Shown piece by piece: positions 20,531-30,314 of a DNA stretch of 64,000 nt (position 1 is its first letter; every line of letters begins with the position of its first letter). The stretch comes from Notoacmeibacter ruber. GTDB taxonomy: Bacteria > Pseudomonadota > Alphaproteobacteria > Rhizobiales > Rhizobiaceae. A model generated the notes under the pieces. That model was not told where the DNA came from, ran no database searches, and was given only the letters and a program-made list of their open reading frames with translations. Location of the stretch: the NCBI RefSeq assembly GCF_003668555.1, contig NZ_RCWN01000001.1, positions 1,338,501 through 1,402,500 on the forward strand, read 5' to 3'. Both the position numbers and the translations under genes were made by a program.

Positions 20531-22470
20531 GCGGGCACCGCCGACTTCAGCCGATCTCGGTGGTTAGCCGCGTCTGGCGCTTTCTGGTTCTCCACTGCTT
20601 CCAGAACAAGTTCGGCAATATCCCGCACATCCGGCCTGTCACCGACAACGCCTTCCAGCATGGCGGTGCATCCCGGGCAGGCGACGGCGACGATCTGCGC
20701 GCCTGTGCCACTCGCCTGTTCCATGCGGATATCGGGAATACGCGTATCACCGGCAATATCAGTAATCGGCGCCCCACCGCCGCCGCCGCAGCACATGGCG
20801 CGGCGTGCGCTCCGGGCCATTTCCCGACTATCGGCGCCAATACGAGCCAGCACATTGCGTGGCGCGTCGAATTCTCCGTTATAGCGGCCGAGATAGCAAG
20901 GATCGTGATAGGTGATCGGTCCGTGCGGAAGGATACCGCCAAGCAGCTTTCCCTCTGCCATCAGTTCGTCGAGCAAGGCAGTGTGATGAACGACCTCGAA
21001 GCGCCCCCCAAGCGCCGGATATTCATTTCTCAACACGTGAAGGGCGTGCGGGTCTGCAGTCACGATTCGGTTGAAGCGATATTGCGAGACCGCTTCGATA
21101 TTGGCTCTGGCGAGACGCTGAAACGTTGCCTCGTCGCCGAGACGCCGCGCTACGTCGCCGCAGTCCCGCTCTTCCTCGCCAAGCACGGCAAAGCTCACAT
21201 CGGCCTTCTGTAATAGACGGACCAAAGCCTTGAGGCTGCGCTGATAGCGAAGATCATACGCGCCCTGCCCCAGCCAAAGCAGCAGATCGGTCTCGCCCGT
21301 TTCCGACAGCACCGGCAAATTGAGGCCCGCGAGAAAATCGGTGCGGGCGGACAGAGCATAGCCGTTCTGTTCGTCACACCCTCGCAGATTGTCGATGGGG
21401 TCGACTGCTTTCGGCGGTAAGGCACCAAGTTCAAGCGTCTGGAATCTTCGCAAGTCGACGATAGCATCGACATGCTCGATCATCATGGGACATTCTTCGA
21501 CACAAGCCCGGCACGTCGTGCAGGACCAGAGCGTATCCGGATGGATCATGCGCTCCGCGCCGATCAGCGGCAGGTCCATTTCGCCTTTCTCGGCGACAGG
21601 TCGCGCGTTCGGATAGGGCGCGCCGCTATAGGGTTGCGTCGCTCCCTTTGGCTGTGCGCGGGCAAGATCGGCGATCAGATGTTTGGGACTAAGGGGCTGA
21701 CCGGCCGCAAAGGCCGGACAGGCTGCCTCGCATCGCCCGCACTGGATACAGGCATCGAAAGAGAGGAGACGGTTCCAGGCAAAATCCGACGGTGTCTCGG
21801 CACCAAGTTTCGGCGCATCGAGGTCGAGAGCGCGAAGCGCAGTGTCCCGGCCTTTGTCAAACCTGTCGGGCCGAGGGTGAGCGACGAGGTGAAGACTACC
21901 CGCCAGGGCGTGACGCATCGGACCGCGCGCCACTTCGAGCGCCAGGCTGATGCCGCCGAGCGCGGCGAGAAAGAGCATGACCAGCGACAGTGCTGGCATC
22001 GGGTCGCCAAACGCCCCGAGCAGTGCAGTCAGAAAGCCACCGCCCGCAAAGGCGAGAAGCAGAACCGGCAAGCCCTGAAAACGCCCGGCTGAAAGGCGTG
22101 GAAGTTTTGCCGGATATCGGCGTGCCACGACAAGGCTGGCACCCAGGATCATGACTAGGAAAGCGAATGCAACGAGCGCGGCCCAAGAAGCCGACCTGCC
22201 GATGGGCGGGATGATGCCTATCAATGAGAGCCCTGAGGCCGCAACCAGACCTGCCGCCACCGGCACGTGCATGCGAGACGCGCCCCTATCTCGATCGACG
22301 ACGTGGTGGACGTCGACAAGATAGCGTTTTGGCAAAGCCTTGAGGCCGCCAATCCAGTCGATTGGCGCGGACCGCCCCTTCCGCCACAGAAGCACGCGAC
22401 GCATGATTTGCAGCGCCGCGATGGCAATCATTGCGATGATGAGCCACGGCAGATAGATCGCGGCCACCAT
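20527..22470 (-). CDS. dgcB: Dimethylglycine demethylation protein DgcB (membrane Fe-S subunit)
   Basis: A 647-residue membrane-bound Fe-S oxidoreductase, partner of DgcA in converting dimethylglycine to sarcosine. The N-terminal 200 residues contain about five membrane helices. Two 4Fe-4S motifs follow, CIQCGRCEAACP (near 240) and CTTCRACVEECP (near 315), then two heterodisulfide-reductase-type cysteine-rich domains, the second with CCGGGGG near 560. This layout (membrane anchor, ferredoxin, CCG domains) is that of DgcB. Electrons likely pass between DgcA and EtfAB or the quinone pool; the direction is inferred. Confidence 0.92.
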   Translation of the reverse strand: MVAAIYLPWLIIAMIAIAALQIMRRVLLWRKGRSAPIDWIGGLKALPKRYLVDVHHVVDRDRGASRMHVPVAAGLVAASGLSLIGIIPPIGRSASWAALVAFAFLVMILGASLVVARRYPAKLPRLSAGRFQGLPVLLLAFAGGGFLTALLGAFGDPMPALSLVMLFLAALGGISLALEVARGPMRHALAGSLHLVAHPRPDRFDKGRDTALRALDLDAPKLGAETPSDFAWNRLLSFDACIQCGRCEAACPAFAAGQPLSPKHLIADLARAQPKGATQPYSGAPYPNARPVAEKGEMDLPLIGAERMIHPDTLWSCTTCRACVEECPMMIEHVDAIVDLRRFQTLELGALPPKAVDPIDNLRGCDEQNGYALSARTDFLAGLNLPVLSETGETDLLLWLGQGAYDLRYQRSLKALVRLLQKADVSFAVLGEEERDCGDVARRLGDEATFQRLARANIEAVSQYRFNRIVTADPHALHVLRNEYPALGGRFEVVHHTALLDELMAEGKLLGGILPHGPITYHDPCYLGRYNGEFDAPRNVLARIGADSREMARSARRAMCCGGGGGAPITDIAGDTRIPDIRMEQASGTGAQIVAVACPGCTAMLEGVVGDRPDVRDIAELVLEAVENQKAPDAANHRDRLKSAVPA

Positions 22471-22475
22471 GATAT

Positions 22476-24515
22476 TCAGAGATCCTTGCAGAGCCGCAGC
22501 GCGTCATACATCGCGGCGTGTATGTTTCGGCCCGCAACCGCATCACCGATCCGGTAAAGCGCATAGCCCTCCCCGTCCGATGGTTGTGGCATTCCCGCGA
22601 CGAGCGCCTGCTGGTCGGTAAAGCCCTTGTTCGACGATGTATCCTTCAGTGCGAAGTGCAGATCGTCCTGCGCCAGCGTGCCGTATTCGACGATGACGTG
22701 ATTGACCACTCGCTCCTCTTCCTCATCCGTCATCGTATTGCGGAGCGCGGCGATCAGGCGATTGCCCTCGGGATAGATTTCGATGAGTTCCATATTCGGG
22801 GTCATGACCACTCCGAGCTTGTAGAGCTCGCGCATATGAACAGGCTGGTTCGTAGTGCCGACTTCCTGAGCGATGATCTGATCGTGAGTCGCCATCTCGA
22901 CGAGGCAGCCTCGCTTGGCGAGCACTTCTGCAGTCGAGGCCGCATTGTGCTGCCCCATTTCATCGTAGAGAAGAACCGTGCCGGATGGTTCGACCTTTCC
23001 GGTCAGCACGTCCCATGTGGTAACGGCGTGCTCCTCGGACCCTTTTGCGTGCCCCTTGCTCGGAAGTCCGCCCGTCGCCACGATCACGATGTCCGGCTCC
23101 AGCGCGGCGACCACGGATTCATCTGCCATCTCCCCGAGGCGCAGTTCGACGCCCAGCTTCTCGACCTGACCGATCAACCAGCGTGGAATACCGGAGAGCG
23201 CCTCGCGCCACGTCGCCCTGGAGGCGATGTTGATCTGCCCGCCGAGGCGCTCTTCTTTTTCGAAAAGCGTGACCGCGTGACCGCGCGATGCCAGCACGCG
23301 TGCTGCTTCAAGCCCGCCGACTCCTCCACCGATCACCACTGCTTTCTTCGTGGTTTCCGCCTTCGGAATGATGTGGGGCATCGTCGCTTCGCGGCCCGTC
23401 GCCGCATTCTGAATACACAGCGCGTCGTTGCCGACATAGATCCTGTCGATGCAATAGCCTGCGCCGACACATTGGCGGATGTCGTCCGCGCGACCGTCCG
23501 CAAGTTTGTTGACCAGATGAGGATCGGCGATATGCGCGCGCGTCATCGCAACCATATCGACATGACCTTCATGTACGGCGCGGGCGGCCGTCGCCAGATC
23601 CGTAACCCGCTGCGCGTGGAAGATGGGAACGTCCACTTCGCGCTTGATGGCCGACGGAAGCGAAAGAAAGGGCGCGACCGGGAAGGCCATATTGGGAATG
23701 GAGACCGCGTGTGCGATATCGTCCCGCGCCTGACCGCCGATAATATTGAGAAAGTCGACGAGTCCACGCGAAGCGTATTCCGAGGCGATTGTCACGCAAT
23801 CCTCATGCGTCAATCCGCCTTTGAGCATCTCGTCGCCCGACATGCGAATTCCGATGACATAATCGTCCCCGGCGGCTTCACGCATCGCGCTCAGCACTTC
23901 AATGCCGAACCGCATCCTGTTTTCCAGGCTTCCGCCATATTTATCGCTCCGCTGGTTGACGGAAGGCGACCAGAACTGATCGACGAGATGGCCGTGCGCT
24001 GCGGAGATCTCGCACCCATCCAGCCCGCCATCCTTGCAGCGACGTACCGCCGCGGCAAAATCGCCGATGATCCGTGTGATCTCCTCCTCCTCGAGTTCCT
24101 TCGGGATCGAGCGCGAGGCGGGTTCGCGGTAAGGCGACGCCGATTTGACCGGCAGCCAGTTATCGGTGTCCCACCGGGTCCGGCGACCCATATGGGTCAA
24201 TTGGATCATCAGCTTGGCGCCGTGCCGATGAATCCGGTCGGAAAATTCCTGGAAATGCGGCACCACGCTGTCATCGGCAACCGAGATCTGGTTCCAGGGT
24301 GTTGCGGGGCTGTCCAGCGCCACGGACGAAGAGCCGCCGAACATGGTCAGGCCGATACCGCCTTTCGCCTTCTCCTCGTGGTAGAGCTGATAGCGCTCCT
24401 GCGGCTTTCCGTCCTTCCCGTAGGCGGGCGCATGCGACGTCGACATCACCCTGTTGCGGATCGTCAGTCCCTTGATCGTCAAGGGCTTGAGAAGAGCTTC
24501 GGCGTTAGCGATCAT
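22476..24515 (-). CDS. dgcA: Dimethylglycine demethylation protein DgcA (OYE-type flavoprotein)
   Basis: A 679-residue FMN/FAD oxidoreductase of the trimethylamine-dehydrogenase/2,4-dienoyl-CoA-reductase type. Residues about 1-340 form the old-yellow-enzyme barrel ([13 protein letters not shown] near 180). A cysteine-rich segment near 349-367 follows, then an FAD/NAD-binding half starting [20 protein letters not shown] near 392. The cysteine segment reads CVGAGYC...LC, so one of the four cysteines seen in trimethylamine dehydrogenase is replaced by alanine. It lies 5 bases before dgcB. Confidence 0.93.
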   Translation of the reverse strand: MIANAEALLKPLTIKGLTIRNRVMSTSHAPAYGKDGKPQERYQLYHEEKAKGGIGLTMFGGSSSVALDSPATPWNQISVADDSVVPHFQEFSDRIHRHGAKLMIQLTHMGRRTRWDTDNWLPVKSASPYREPASRSIPKELEEEEITRIIGDFAAAVRRCKDGGLDGCEISAAHGHLVDQFWSPSVNQRSDKYGGSLENRMRFGIEVLSAMREAAGDDYVIGIRMSGDEMLKGGLTHEDCVTIASEYASRGLVDFLNIIGGQARDDIAHAVSIPNMAFPVAPFLSLPSAIKREVDVPIFHAQRVTDLATAARAVHEGHVDMVAMTRAHIADPHLVNKLADGRADDIRQCVGAGYCIDRIYVGNDALCIQNAATGREATMPHIIPKAETTKKAVVIGGGVGGLEAARVLASRGHAVTLFEKEERLGGQINIASRATWREALSGIPRWLIGQVEKLGVELRLGEMADESVVAALEPDIVIVATGGLPSKGHAKGSEEHAVTTWDVLTGKVEPSGTVLLYDEMGQHNAASTAEVLAKRGCLVEMATHDQIIAQEVGTTNQPVHMRELYKLGVVMTPNMELIEIYPEGNRLIAALRNTMTDEEEERVVNHVIVEYGTLAQDDLHFALKDTSSNKGFTDQQALVAGMPQPSDGEGYALYRIGDAVAGRNIHAAMYDALRLCKDL

Positions 24516-24526
24516 CGCACCCCTCC

Positions 24527-25636
24527 TTACCGGTCAACGACAAGATCGCTGGTCGGTTTGGCGCAGCATAGAAGAGCCTTGCCCGCATCGATCTCGCGCT
24601 GGCGGATGCCGCCGCCATGTTCCATCACAACATCGCCGGAGATGATCTGCGTCTTGCAGGTCCCGCAGAGACCCTTCGCGCAGGAAAACGGTAGCCGCAT
24701 ACCGGCGCGCCGGGCCGCTTCGAGAACGGTGATGTCCTCGGGGCAATAAACGACACGATCGGTCTTCTTGAACTCGATCTTGTAACGTTTGACGTCCGAA
24801 TCCAGGTCGCCTGTGGCTTCGGTGATCGTCTCCTGCGTCTCTTCGGTGAAGTCGTCGAAATCGAAGCTCTCCTGGTGATACTGCTCCATATCGAGACCGG
24901 CTTTCTCGAGCATTTCCTTTACGGCGCCCATGAAGGGTCTTGGTCCGCAAACGAAGATTTCGCGCTCGAGAAAATCGGGGCAGATGACCTCCAGCATCGA
25001 CTGGGTCATCCGTCCACGGTAGCCCGACCAGCCATGGCCCGAAGCATTATCTTCAACGGTGAAGTACGGCTTGATGGAGCGGTTGCGCCGCGCCATGAAC
25101 TGGAGCTCGTCATGGAAGATGATGTCCGATGGCGTCCGCGCGGCATGGACGAAACAGATGTCGGTGATCAGTGCCAGATCATATGCGCTACGCGTCATCG
25201 ACATCAGGGGCGTTATTCCCGAGCCGCCGGAAAGAAACAGATATTTCGGCGCCTGCATGCCGGCCCAGGAGAAGACCCCCATCGGCACAGTCGACTTCAG
25301 CATCATGCCGGGCTGGAAATAGTCGTGCAGCCAGTTGGAAACCGGGCCGCCGGGAACGCGCTTGACCGTGATCGATACCGTGTCTGGCCGGCTCGGCGGC
25401 GACGATATCGTATAGCAGCGATGATACGTCTCCCCTTCGATCTCAAATTCCAGTGTCAGAAACTGGCCCGACACGAATTCGAATTGGCGCTTGAAGCGGG
25501 GCGCGAAGACGAAGCTCTTTACATCGGGCGTTTCTTCGCGAACCGCACGGCAGATCAGAACGTCGTCTTCGTCCGGCTCCCAGCGATAATAGCCGGTGGG
25601 TACCGGATTGGGTGCGGGCAGTTCGCTGATTTCCAT
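24527..25636 (-). CDS. gbcB: Glycine betaine demethylase reductase subunit GbcB
   Basis: A 369-residue ferredoxin-NADH reductase that feeds electrons to the GbcA oxygenase. The N-terminal flavin domain carries RCYTISSPP (near 75) and the NAD domain has [15 protein letters not shown] (near 135). The C-terminal plant-type 2Fe-2S domain has the cluster motif CAKGLCGTC and a downstream cysteine in ALLCCAKP. It is downstream of gbcA by 16 bases, as expected for a two-component Rieske monooxygenase. Confidence 0.94.
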   Translation of the reverse strand: MEISELPAPNPVPTGYYRWEPDEDDVLICRAVREETPDVKSFVFAPRFKRQFEFVSGQFLTLEFEIEGETYHRCYTISSPPSRPDTVSITVKRVPGGPVSNWLHDYFQPGMMLKSTVPMGVFSWAGMQAPKYLFLSGGSGITPLMSMTRSAYDLALITDICFVHAARTPSDIIFHDELQFMARRNRSIKPYFTVEDNASGHGWSGYRGRMTQSMLEVICPDFLEREIFVCGPRPFMGAVKEMLEKAGLDMEQYHQESFDFDDFTEETQETITEATGDLDSDVKRYKIEFKKTDRVVYCPEDITVLEAARRAGMRLPFSCAKGLCGTCKTQIISGDVVMEHGGGIRQREIDAGKALLCCAKPTSDLVVDR

Positions 25637-25652
25637 CCGATACCTCTAAGGC

Positions 25653-26915
25653 TCAAGCGGCGGCTGAAGATGCGTCGGAGAGATGCGCCAGCATCCGACC
25701 GACATACCAATTGGAGAATTTCTCGACGAGCATTTCGGTATGCGGGGAATACGGGCCCGGCACGTAGCCTTCGCCCCTCACACCCTGCTGGCAGAAACCG
25801 ACGAGGTCGGAATCCTGCTGGTTGGTGGCCATCCAGACGCCGATCAGATTATCCAGATCGTAATCCACACCCTCAACGGCATCCTTATGGACCAGCCATT
25901 TGGTGCGCAGAAGCGATCGCTCCGCATCGAGAGGCAGCACCGAGAAGACGATGGCATGGTCACCAAGGAAGTGGTGCCAGGAATTTGGCTGGGTCCAGAA
26001 GTGGAGACCGCCCGCCCTGGCATTCGTGAGATTGCCGAGCAGCTTCTTGCAGGCTCGTTTGGTGTCGATGGTGTGGCTCTCTCCGTCGCCCGCGAGCGGC
26101 AGCCTCTCCGTACGGAATCCGGTGACCATATCGTCGAGGTGATCAACCTCCTTCGACGGCAGACCGATCCCTTCCCAGTCCTTATGGCTGTCCTTGAGCG
26201 TGCAGGCATACTGATCGGCATGCTCGCGCTCCGTATCGCTCAGTTCTTCCGGTGCGAAGCCGAAACCGTACGCGAAGAGCGGAACAGTCAGTTCGGGGTG
26301 GTTCGCGCCACAATGGTAGCACTCACGATTGTTCTCCATCGTGAGCTTCCAGTTTCCCGGCTCAATCAGATCATGCTGATAGGCGACCTTCGTATTGCGG
26401 ATGTTGTGGGGCGCGATGTAAGGCGCCATCACCTCGGCCATCTTGTCGAAATCTTCGGGCGGCTCGTCGGCAAGACAAATGAAGAGGAGACCTTCCAGAG
26501 AACGGATATGAACCGGCTTCAGGCCGTGGCATGAGTGGTCAAACCCTTCTCCCATATGCTCGGCGTGGATCAGTTCACCGGAGGTGTTGTACACCCACGC
26601 ATGATAGCGGCACATAATATTGCCGACGACGGTCTTTTCTTCATGAAGCAGCCGCGCGCCGCGATGGCGGCAGACATTGTGGAAGGCACGCACCTCTTCA
26701 TCATCGTCACGCAGAATGATGATCGAGTTCTTGCCGATGTCCACGACCATCGCGTCCCCCGGCTCGGCGACGTCCGGCTCGACGCCGACGAAAAGCCAAT
26801 GACGTCCGAAGATGACGTCCATATCGGTGTCGAAGACGTTAGGGTCGGTATAGAACGGCGCCTCCAGCGTGTAGCCTTTTTGCCTGTTGCGCAGTCGAGA
26901 GATCAGATCAGACAT
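25653..26915 (-). CDS. gbcA: Glycine betaine monooxygenase oxygenase subunit GbcA
   Basis: Rieske-type oxygenase alpha subunit (420 residues) that removes one methyl group from glycine betaine as formaldehyde, giving dimethylglycine. The Rieske 2Fe-2S motif is visible as CRHRGARLL...CRYHAW (near 88-110). The mononuclear iron site is in ENNRECYHCGANHPEL (near 205). ATG 26915 is used; the reading frame stays open 45 codons further without family similarity. It is the first gene of the six-gene operon, behind a 420-base leader/promoter region. Confidence 0.94.
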   Translation of the reverse strand: MSDLISRLRNRQKGYTLEAPFYTDPNVFDTDMDVIFGRHWLFVGVEPDVAEPGDAMVVDIGKNSIIILRDDDEEVRAFHNVCRHRGARLLHEEKTVVGNIMCRYHAWVYNTSGELIHAEHMGEGFDHSCHGLKPVHIRSLEGLLFICLADEPPEDFDKMAEVMAPYIAPHNIRNTKVAYQHDLIEPGNWKLTMENNRECYHCGANHPELTVPLFAYGFGFAPEELSDTEREHADQYACTLKDSHKDWEGIGLPSKEVDHLDDMVTGFRTERLPLAGDGESHTIDTKRACKKLLGNLTNARAGGLHFWTQPNSWHHFLGDHAIVFSVLPLDAERSLLRTKWLVHKDAVEGVDYDLDNLIGVWMATNQQDSDLVGFCQQGVRGEGYVPGPYSPHTEMLVEKFSNWYVGRMLAHLSDASSAAA

Positions 26916-27335
26916 GAAGGGCCTCTTTGCTGGAAAGCCGATGCTCGAATAGGGTGAAGATATGCCGAGACGCCCTGCCTGACATCGCGGCGATACTGCG
27001 AGCCGAGATCGTGAAGCGGGCGTCAATGCAATCTGATTGAAGCGCGGCATAGCGGAGCAGAAGCGTGAGCGCTTCTCTGGAAGGACCTGCCGTTCTAGCG
27101 CCGTACGCCATGATCCCGAACTCCTGCCAGAGGGGGAAACCGCTATCTGCAGTATGAATGATGACCACTCATCTCTGAGCTACGCTTGATTTGTACCGAC
27201 GCTTTTCGGGATAAAAGCGACATTGATGCCAATTTTAAAGTCATGCACGTAGAATAAGCAAAGCCGTGTTCTCACGCGGCTGACTGGCTTCATTCATCTC
27301 GACGGCGCAGTGTGTTTCTTCGGCAGCCGTGGGTC
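26916..27335. other. 420-base region between gbdR and gbcA
   Basis: No convincing gene lies here. It should contain the gbcA promoter and GbdR sites on the minus strand. A 7-bp palindrome, AGAAGCG-TGAG-CGCTTCT (27059-27076), lies about 150 bases before gbcA, and the likely gbdR terminator is at 27262-27281. An 86-codon minus-strand frame (27168 down to 26908, GTG start) overlaps the first 8 bases of gbcA, but its product shows no family resemblance, so I do not call it a gene. Confidence 0.6.
27262..27281 (-). terminator. Probable terminator of the choXWV-gbdR operon
   Basis: On the minus strand AGCCGCGTG and CACGGCT form a 7-bp stem with one bulged C and an AGAA loop, followed by TTGCTTATTCT. 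It lies 55 bases after the gbdR stop. The stem is imperfect, so efficiency is doubtful. Confidence 0.45.
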
Positions 27336-28352
27336 TCATTCCAGAGGCGCGGAAACCGCGGCTTGCGAGGACCGGACACGACGCGGCGGCTCACCGAAAT
27401 GGGCTCGAAACTGCCGTGCGAAATGAGCCGCATCGCAAAAGCCGGTTTCCACCGCAATGTCGGTGACGCTCTTTTCCGTGAGCAACAAAAGCTGACGGGC
27501 GTGCCGCAGTCTGATCTGCCGGTAAATCGTTGCCGGGCTCATCCCGACAGCATCACGGAAAAGCCGTTCCAGTTGGCGGCTCGATATTTTCAGGCGCAAC
27601 GCGATCGCGTCGACGGTCATCGGCCGCGAGACGCTCTGCTCCATTAAAAGAACGGCACGCCTGACGCGGCTATCATCACTGATCGCCGGCATCGCGTGGG
27701 GCTGTGCGTCCGTGCCGGGACGGTCCGAACGGAGCTGTAGAATATGCATGCTCTTCTGGGCTGCGGTCGTATCGAGGTGGCGGCGGATGAGATGCGCCGC
27801 CAGATCGGCAACGCCCCCGCCCCCAGCACAGGTGATCCTGTCGCCGTCGTCGATGAAGAGACGATCGGCATCGACATCGTGGTCCGGAAACTCGGCCGCG
27901 AAATCATCGCAATGGAACCAGCTCACGCAGCAGCGCCGCCCCTCCATGAGCCCGGCCCGGGCGAGGATGAACGAGCCTGTACAGACACCGACAAGCGGAA
28001 CGCCGGCTTCGGCACAGCGCTCCAGATAGAGGAGGCTCGGCTTGTCCATCTGTGCGCGGTTGTGCAGCAGGCCGCCGACAATAACGAGATAGTCGAATGC
28101 CTTGGGATCGATCAGCGCGGCCGTCGGCTCAATGGACAGGCCTGCACTGGACCGGATGGGACCTGGCCGCGAAGACAGAATCTGCCACTCGCAGCGGATC
28201 GGTCGAGACCGGTCGCCCTCATCGGCCGCAAGACGAAGCGCATCGATGAAAAGAGACATGGCCGAGAGGGTGAAGCCGTCGGCGAGAAGAAATCCGACAC
28301 GCAGATTCGGTGAGTTGCTCGCATTGATCCGAACTCTCACCGTTTCGTTCAT
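27336..28352 (-). CDS. gbdR: GbdR-type AraC/GlxA-family transcriptional regulator
   Basis: A 338-residue regulator with an N-terminal DJ-1/PfpI-like (GATase1-like) sensory domain (RVGFLLADGFTLSAMSLFIDAL from about 18; VCTGSFILARAGLMEGRR near 120) and a C-terminal AraC DNA-binding domain with two helix-turn-helix units (about 240-335, including SVTDIAVETGFCDAAHFARQF). In Pseudomonas GbdR senses glycine betaine and dimethylglycine and activates gbc/dgc genes; the location between choXWV and gbcA supports that assignment. ATG 28352 has GGAG at good spacing; the in-frame TTG at 28364 is less likely. It appears to be the last gene of the choXWV operon. Confidence 0.88.
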   Translation of the reverse strand: MNETVRVRINASNSPNLRVGFLLADGFTLSAMSLFIDALRLAADEGDRSRPIRCEWQILSSRPGPIRSSAGLSIEPTAALIDPKAFDYLVIVGGLLHNRAQMDKPSLLYLERCAEAGVPLVGVCTGSFILARAGLMEGRRCCVSWFHCDDFAAEFPDHDVDADRLFIDDGDRITCAGGGGVADLAAHLIRRHLDTTAAQKSMHILQLRSDRPGTDAQPHAMPAISDDSRVRRAVLLMEQSVSRPMTVDAIALRLKISSRQLERLFRDAVGMSPATIYRQIRLRHARQLLLLTEKSVTDIAVETGFCDAAHFARQFRAHFGEPPRRVRSSQAAVSAPLE

Positions 28353-28375
28353 CCGCGTCTCCAATACTTAAGAAC

Positions 28376-29419
28376 CTAGGAAGCGTGGCTTGGCGGCGTC
28401 GATTGCAATGCTGCCACGATTTCCCTTTCGCTGATCGTCCCGATAGGCTGGCCTGCACCGTCGGTGACCTGAACGAGCGGCGCGCCCGCCGCAAGCTTGT
28501 TTATCACATCACCGACCGGAGTATCTCCGGCAACTGTGGCATCCGAAGGGCCGTTCACCTCGGCTCTCATCACGTCACAAGCGCGAAGAACCGTCAACGG
28601 ATTCATGTGCGCGACGAAATCTTCCACATATTCGTTGACGGGATTGGCGATGATATCCTGATGGTTGCCGCTCTGAACGACCCGGCCGCCTTCCATGATC
28701 GCAATGCTGTTGCCGAGTTTGAAGGCTTCGTCCAGATCGTGGCTGACGAAGACGATGGTGCGTTTCAAACGGGCCTGCAACTCCAATAGCTCGTCCTGTA
28801 GGCGGTTGCGGATAAGTGGGTCCAGCGCTGAAAACGGTTCATCCATCAGCAGAATGGGCGCTTCCGTCGCAAAGGCTCGGGCCAAGCCGACGCGCTGCTG
28901 CATGCCGCCGGAAAGCTCCGCAACCTGATAATCGGCCCAGTCTCCAAGGCCGACCAGATCGAGCTGATCGCGGGCCTTCTCCTCCCGCTCCTTGCGGCTC
29001 AGTCCGCTGAACTCCAACCCAAGCGCAACATTATCAAGAACATTGCGCCACGGCAGGAGCCCGAATTGCTGAAAGACCATCGCGACATAATGGCGGCGCA
29101 GCTTCAGCAGATCGCGCGCGCTGCATGTCTTGGGATCGAAGGTCTGACCATCGGCGGTCACGCGCACCGATCCACGCACGACGGGGTTGAGGCCGTTCAC
29201 CGCGCGCAGAAGGGTCGATTTGCCGGAGCCGGACAGGCCCATAAGCACCAGTATCTCTCCCTCGCCGACAGAGAGGGAACAGTCGTGAACGCCGAGGATC
29301 TGTCCTGTTTCCTGCTGGATGTCGGCGCGGCTCATGCCCTTGTCCATCAGTGGCAGGGCCTCTTTCGGCCTGTCACCAAACACGATGCTCACATTGTCGA
29401 AAACGACAGCTTTTTCCAT
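28376..29419 (-). CDS. choV: Choline/glycine betaine ABC transporter ATP-binding protein
   Basis: A 347-residue ProV/OpuAA-type ATPase. Walker A is GLSGSGKSTLL (near 62), the signature is LSGGMQQRVGLARA (near 170), and Walker B is ILLMDEPFSALDP (near 195). The C-terminal part (about 280-347) resembles a CBS module, as in osmoregulatory betaine importers. The catabolic setting beside bet and gbc genes fits a ChoV role in choline uptake for growth rather than purely osmoprotection. It sits 9 bases after choW. Confidence 0.9.
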   Translation of the reverse strand: MEKAVVFDNVSIVFGDRPKEALPLMDKGMSRADIQQETGQILGVHDCSLSVGEGEILVLMGLSGSGKSTLLRAVNGLNPVVRGSVRVTADGQTFDPKTCSARDLLKLRRHYVAMVFQQFGLLPWRNVLDNVALGLEFSGLSRKEREEKARDQLDLVGLGDWADYQVAELSGGMQQRVGLARAFATEAPILLMDEPFSALDPLIRNRLQDELLELQARLKRTIVFVSHDLDEAFKLGNSIAIMEGGRVVQSGNHQDIIANPVNEYVEDFVAHMNPLTVLRACDVMRAEVNGPSDATVAGDTPVGDVINKLAAGAPLVQVTDGAGQPIGTISEREIVAALQSTPPSHAS

Positions 29420-29428
29420 GGTGTTGGC

Positions 29429-30262
29429 TTATCCCTGATTGAGGCGGAGCATGCGGTCGAGGATGATGGCGATCACCACAATCACGAAGCCGCTTTCGAA
29501 GCCGAGGCTGGTATTGACCTGGTTGAGGGCGCGGACGACCGGCACGCCGAGGCCATCGGCGCCAACGAGTGCTGCCACGACGACCATGGATAGCGAGAGC
29601 ATGATGGTCTGGTTCAGCCCGGCCATGATCTGCGGAAGGGCATAAGGTAGCTCGACCTTCCAGAGTTTCTGCCGTTTCGTACCGCCGAACGCATCCGCCG
29701 CTTCCAGAAGCGGGGTCGGGGTCGAGGAGACGCCGAGATAGGTCAGACGGATTGGTGCAGGTAGCACGAAAATGACGGTTGCGATGAGGCCCGGCACCAT
29801 ACCGATTCCGAAAAACACAATTGCCGGAATAAGATAGACGAAGGTCGGCAAAGTCTGCATCAGGTCGAGAATCGGCTGAATAAATCGGTAGAGCTTCGGT
29901 CGGTGCGCCGCCGCGATACCGATCGGCACGCCAACGGCCATACAGACGATGCAGGACGACATGACGAGCGTGAGGCTCTCCGTCATCGTCTCCCAATAGC
30001 CCTGATTATAGATGAACAGGAAGCCGAAGAAGACCAGAAGACAGGTCGAAATGCGGCGTTGAAGCCACCATGTCAGGCCAACGAAAACCGCGATGATGAC
30101 CAGCGGATGGGGGGTCTGAAGCAGCCAGAGAAGCCCGTCGATCAGACTTTCGGCCGAGTCCGCCAGGACATCGAGAAGCGGTGAGAAGTTATCCGTCAGC
30201 CAATCGATCAAATCGCTGGCCCATGCGCCGATCGGTATCTTGTACTCTGTCAGCCAATCCAA
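29429..30262 (-). CDS. choW: Choline/glycine betaine ABC transporter permease
   Basis: A 277-residue ProW-type permease with a long N-terminal part and about six membrane segments. The membrane-spanning core begins near residue 50 (HPLVIIAVFVGLTWWLQRR). The EAA-like cytoplasmic loop is near residues 185-210 (LLEAADAFGGTKRQKLWKVE), which contacts the ATPase. It lies between choX and choV in one transcription unit, with a stable hairpin separating it from choX. Confidence 0.9.
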   Translation of the reverse strand: MDWLTEYKIPIGAWASDLIDWLTDNFSPLLDVLADSAESLIDGLLWLLQTPHPLVIIAVFVGLTWWLQRRISTCLLVFFGFLFIYNQGYWETMTESLTLVMSSCIVCMAVGVPIGIAAAHRPKLYRFIQPILDLMQTLPTFVYLIPAIVFFGIGMVPGLIATVIFVLPAPIRLTYLGVSSTPTPLLEAADAFGGTKRQKLWKVELPYALPQIMAGLNQTIMLSLSMVVVAALVGADGLGVPVVRALNQVNTSLGFESGFVIVVIAIILDRMLRLNQG

Positions 30263-30283
30263 ATGTCGTCCCCTTCAAAATAG

Positions 30284-30308
30284 ATCGGCCCGCCAGAAGC
30301 GGGCCGAT
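30284..30308 (-). promoter_or_regulatory. Intercistronic hairpin between choX and choW
   Basis: A perfect 10-bp stem (ATCGGCCCGC at 30284-30293 with GCGGGCCGAT at 30299-30308) has a 5-base loop and lies 6 bases after the choX stop. The following minus-strand bases (CTATTTTGAAGG) contain only a short T run. Such hairpins often protect the upstream message or partly terminate, giving an excess of binding protein over permease. Confidence 0.65.
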
Positions 30309-30314
30309 TCGCAC

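Noticed and set aside
22518..24749. 743-codon open frame on the plus strand opposite dgcA
   Set aside because: A shadow of dgcA; the predicted protein has no recognisable domain and runs across the dgcA-gbcB junction.
26908..27168. 86-codon frame upstream of gbcA
   Set aside because: GTG start with no clear ribosome site and no family resemblance; kept only as a note in the gbcA leader entry.
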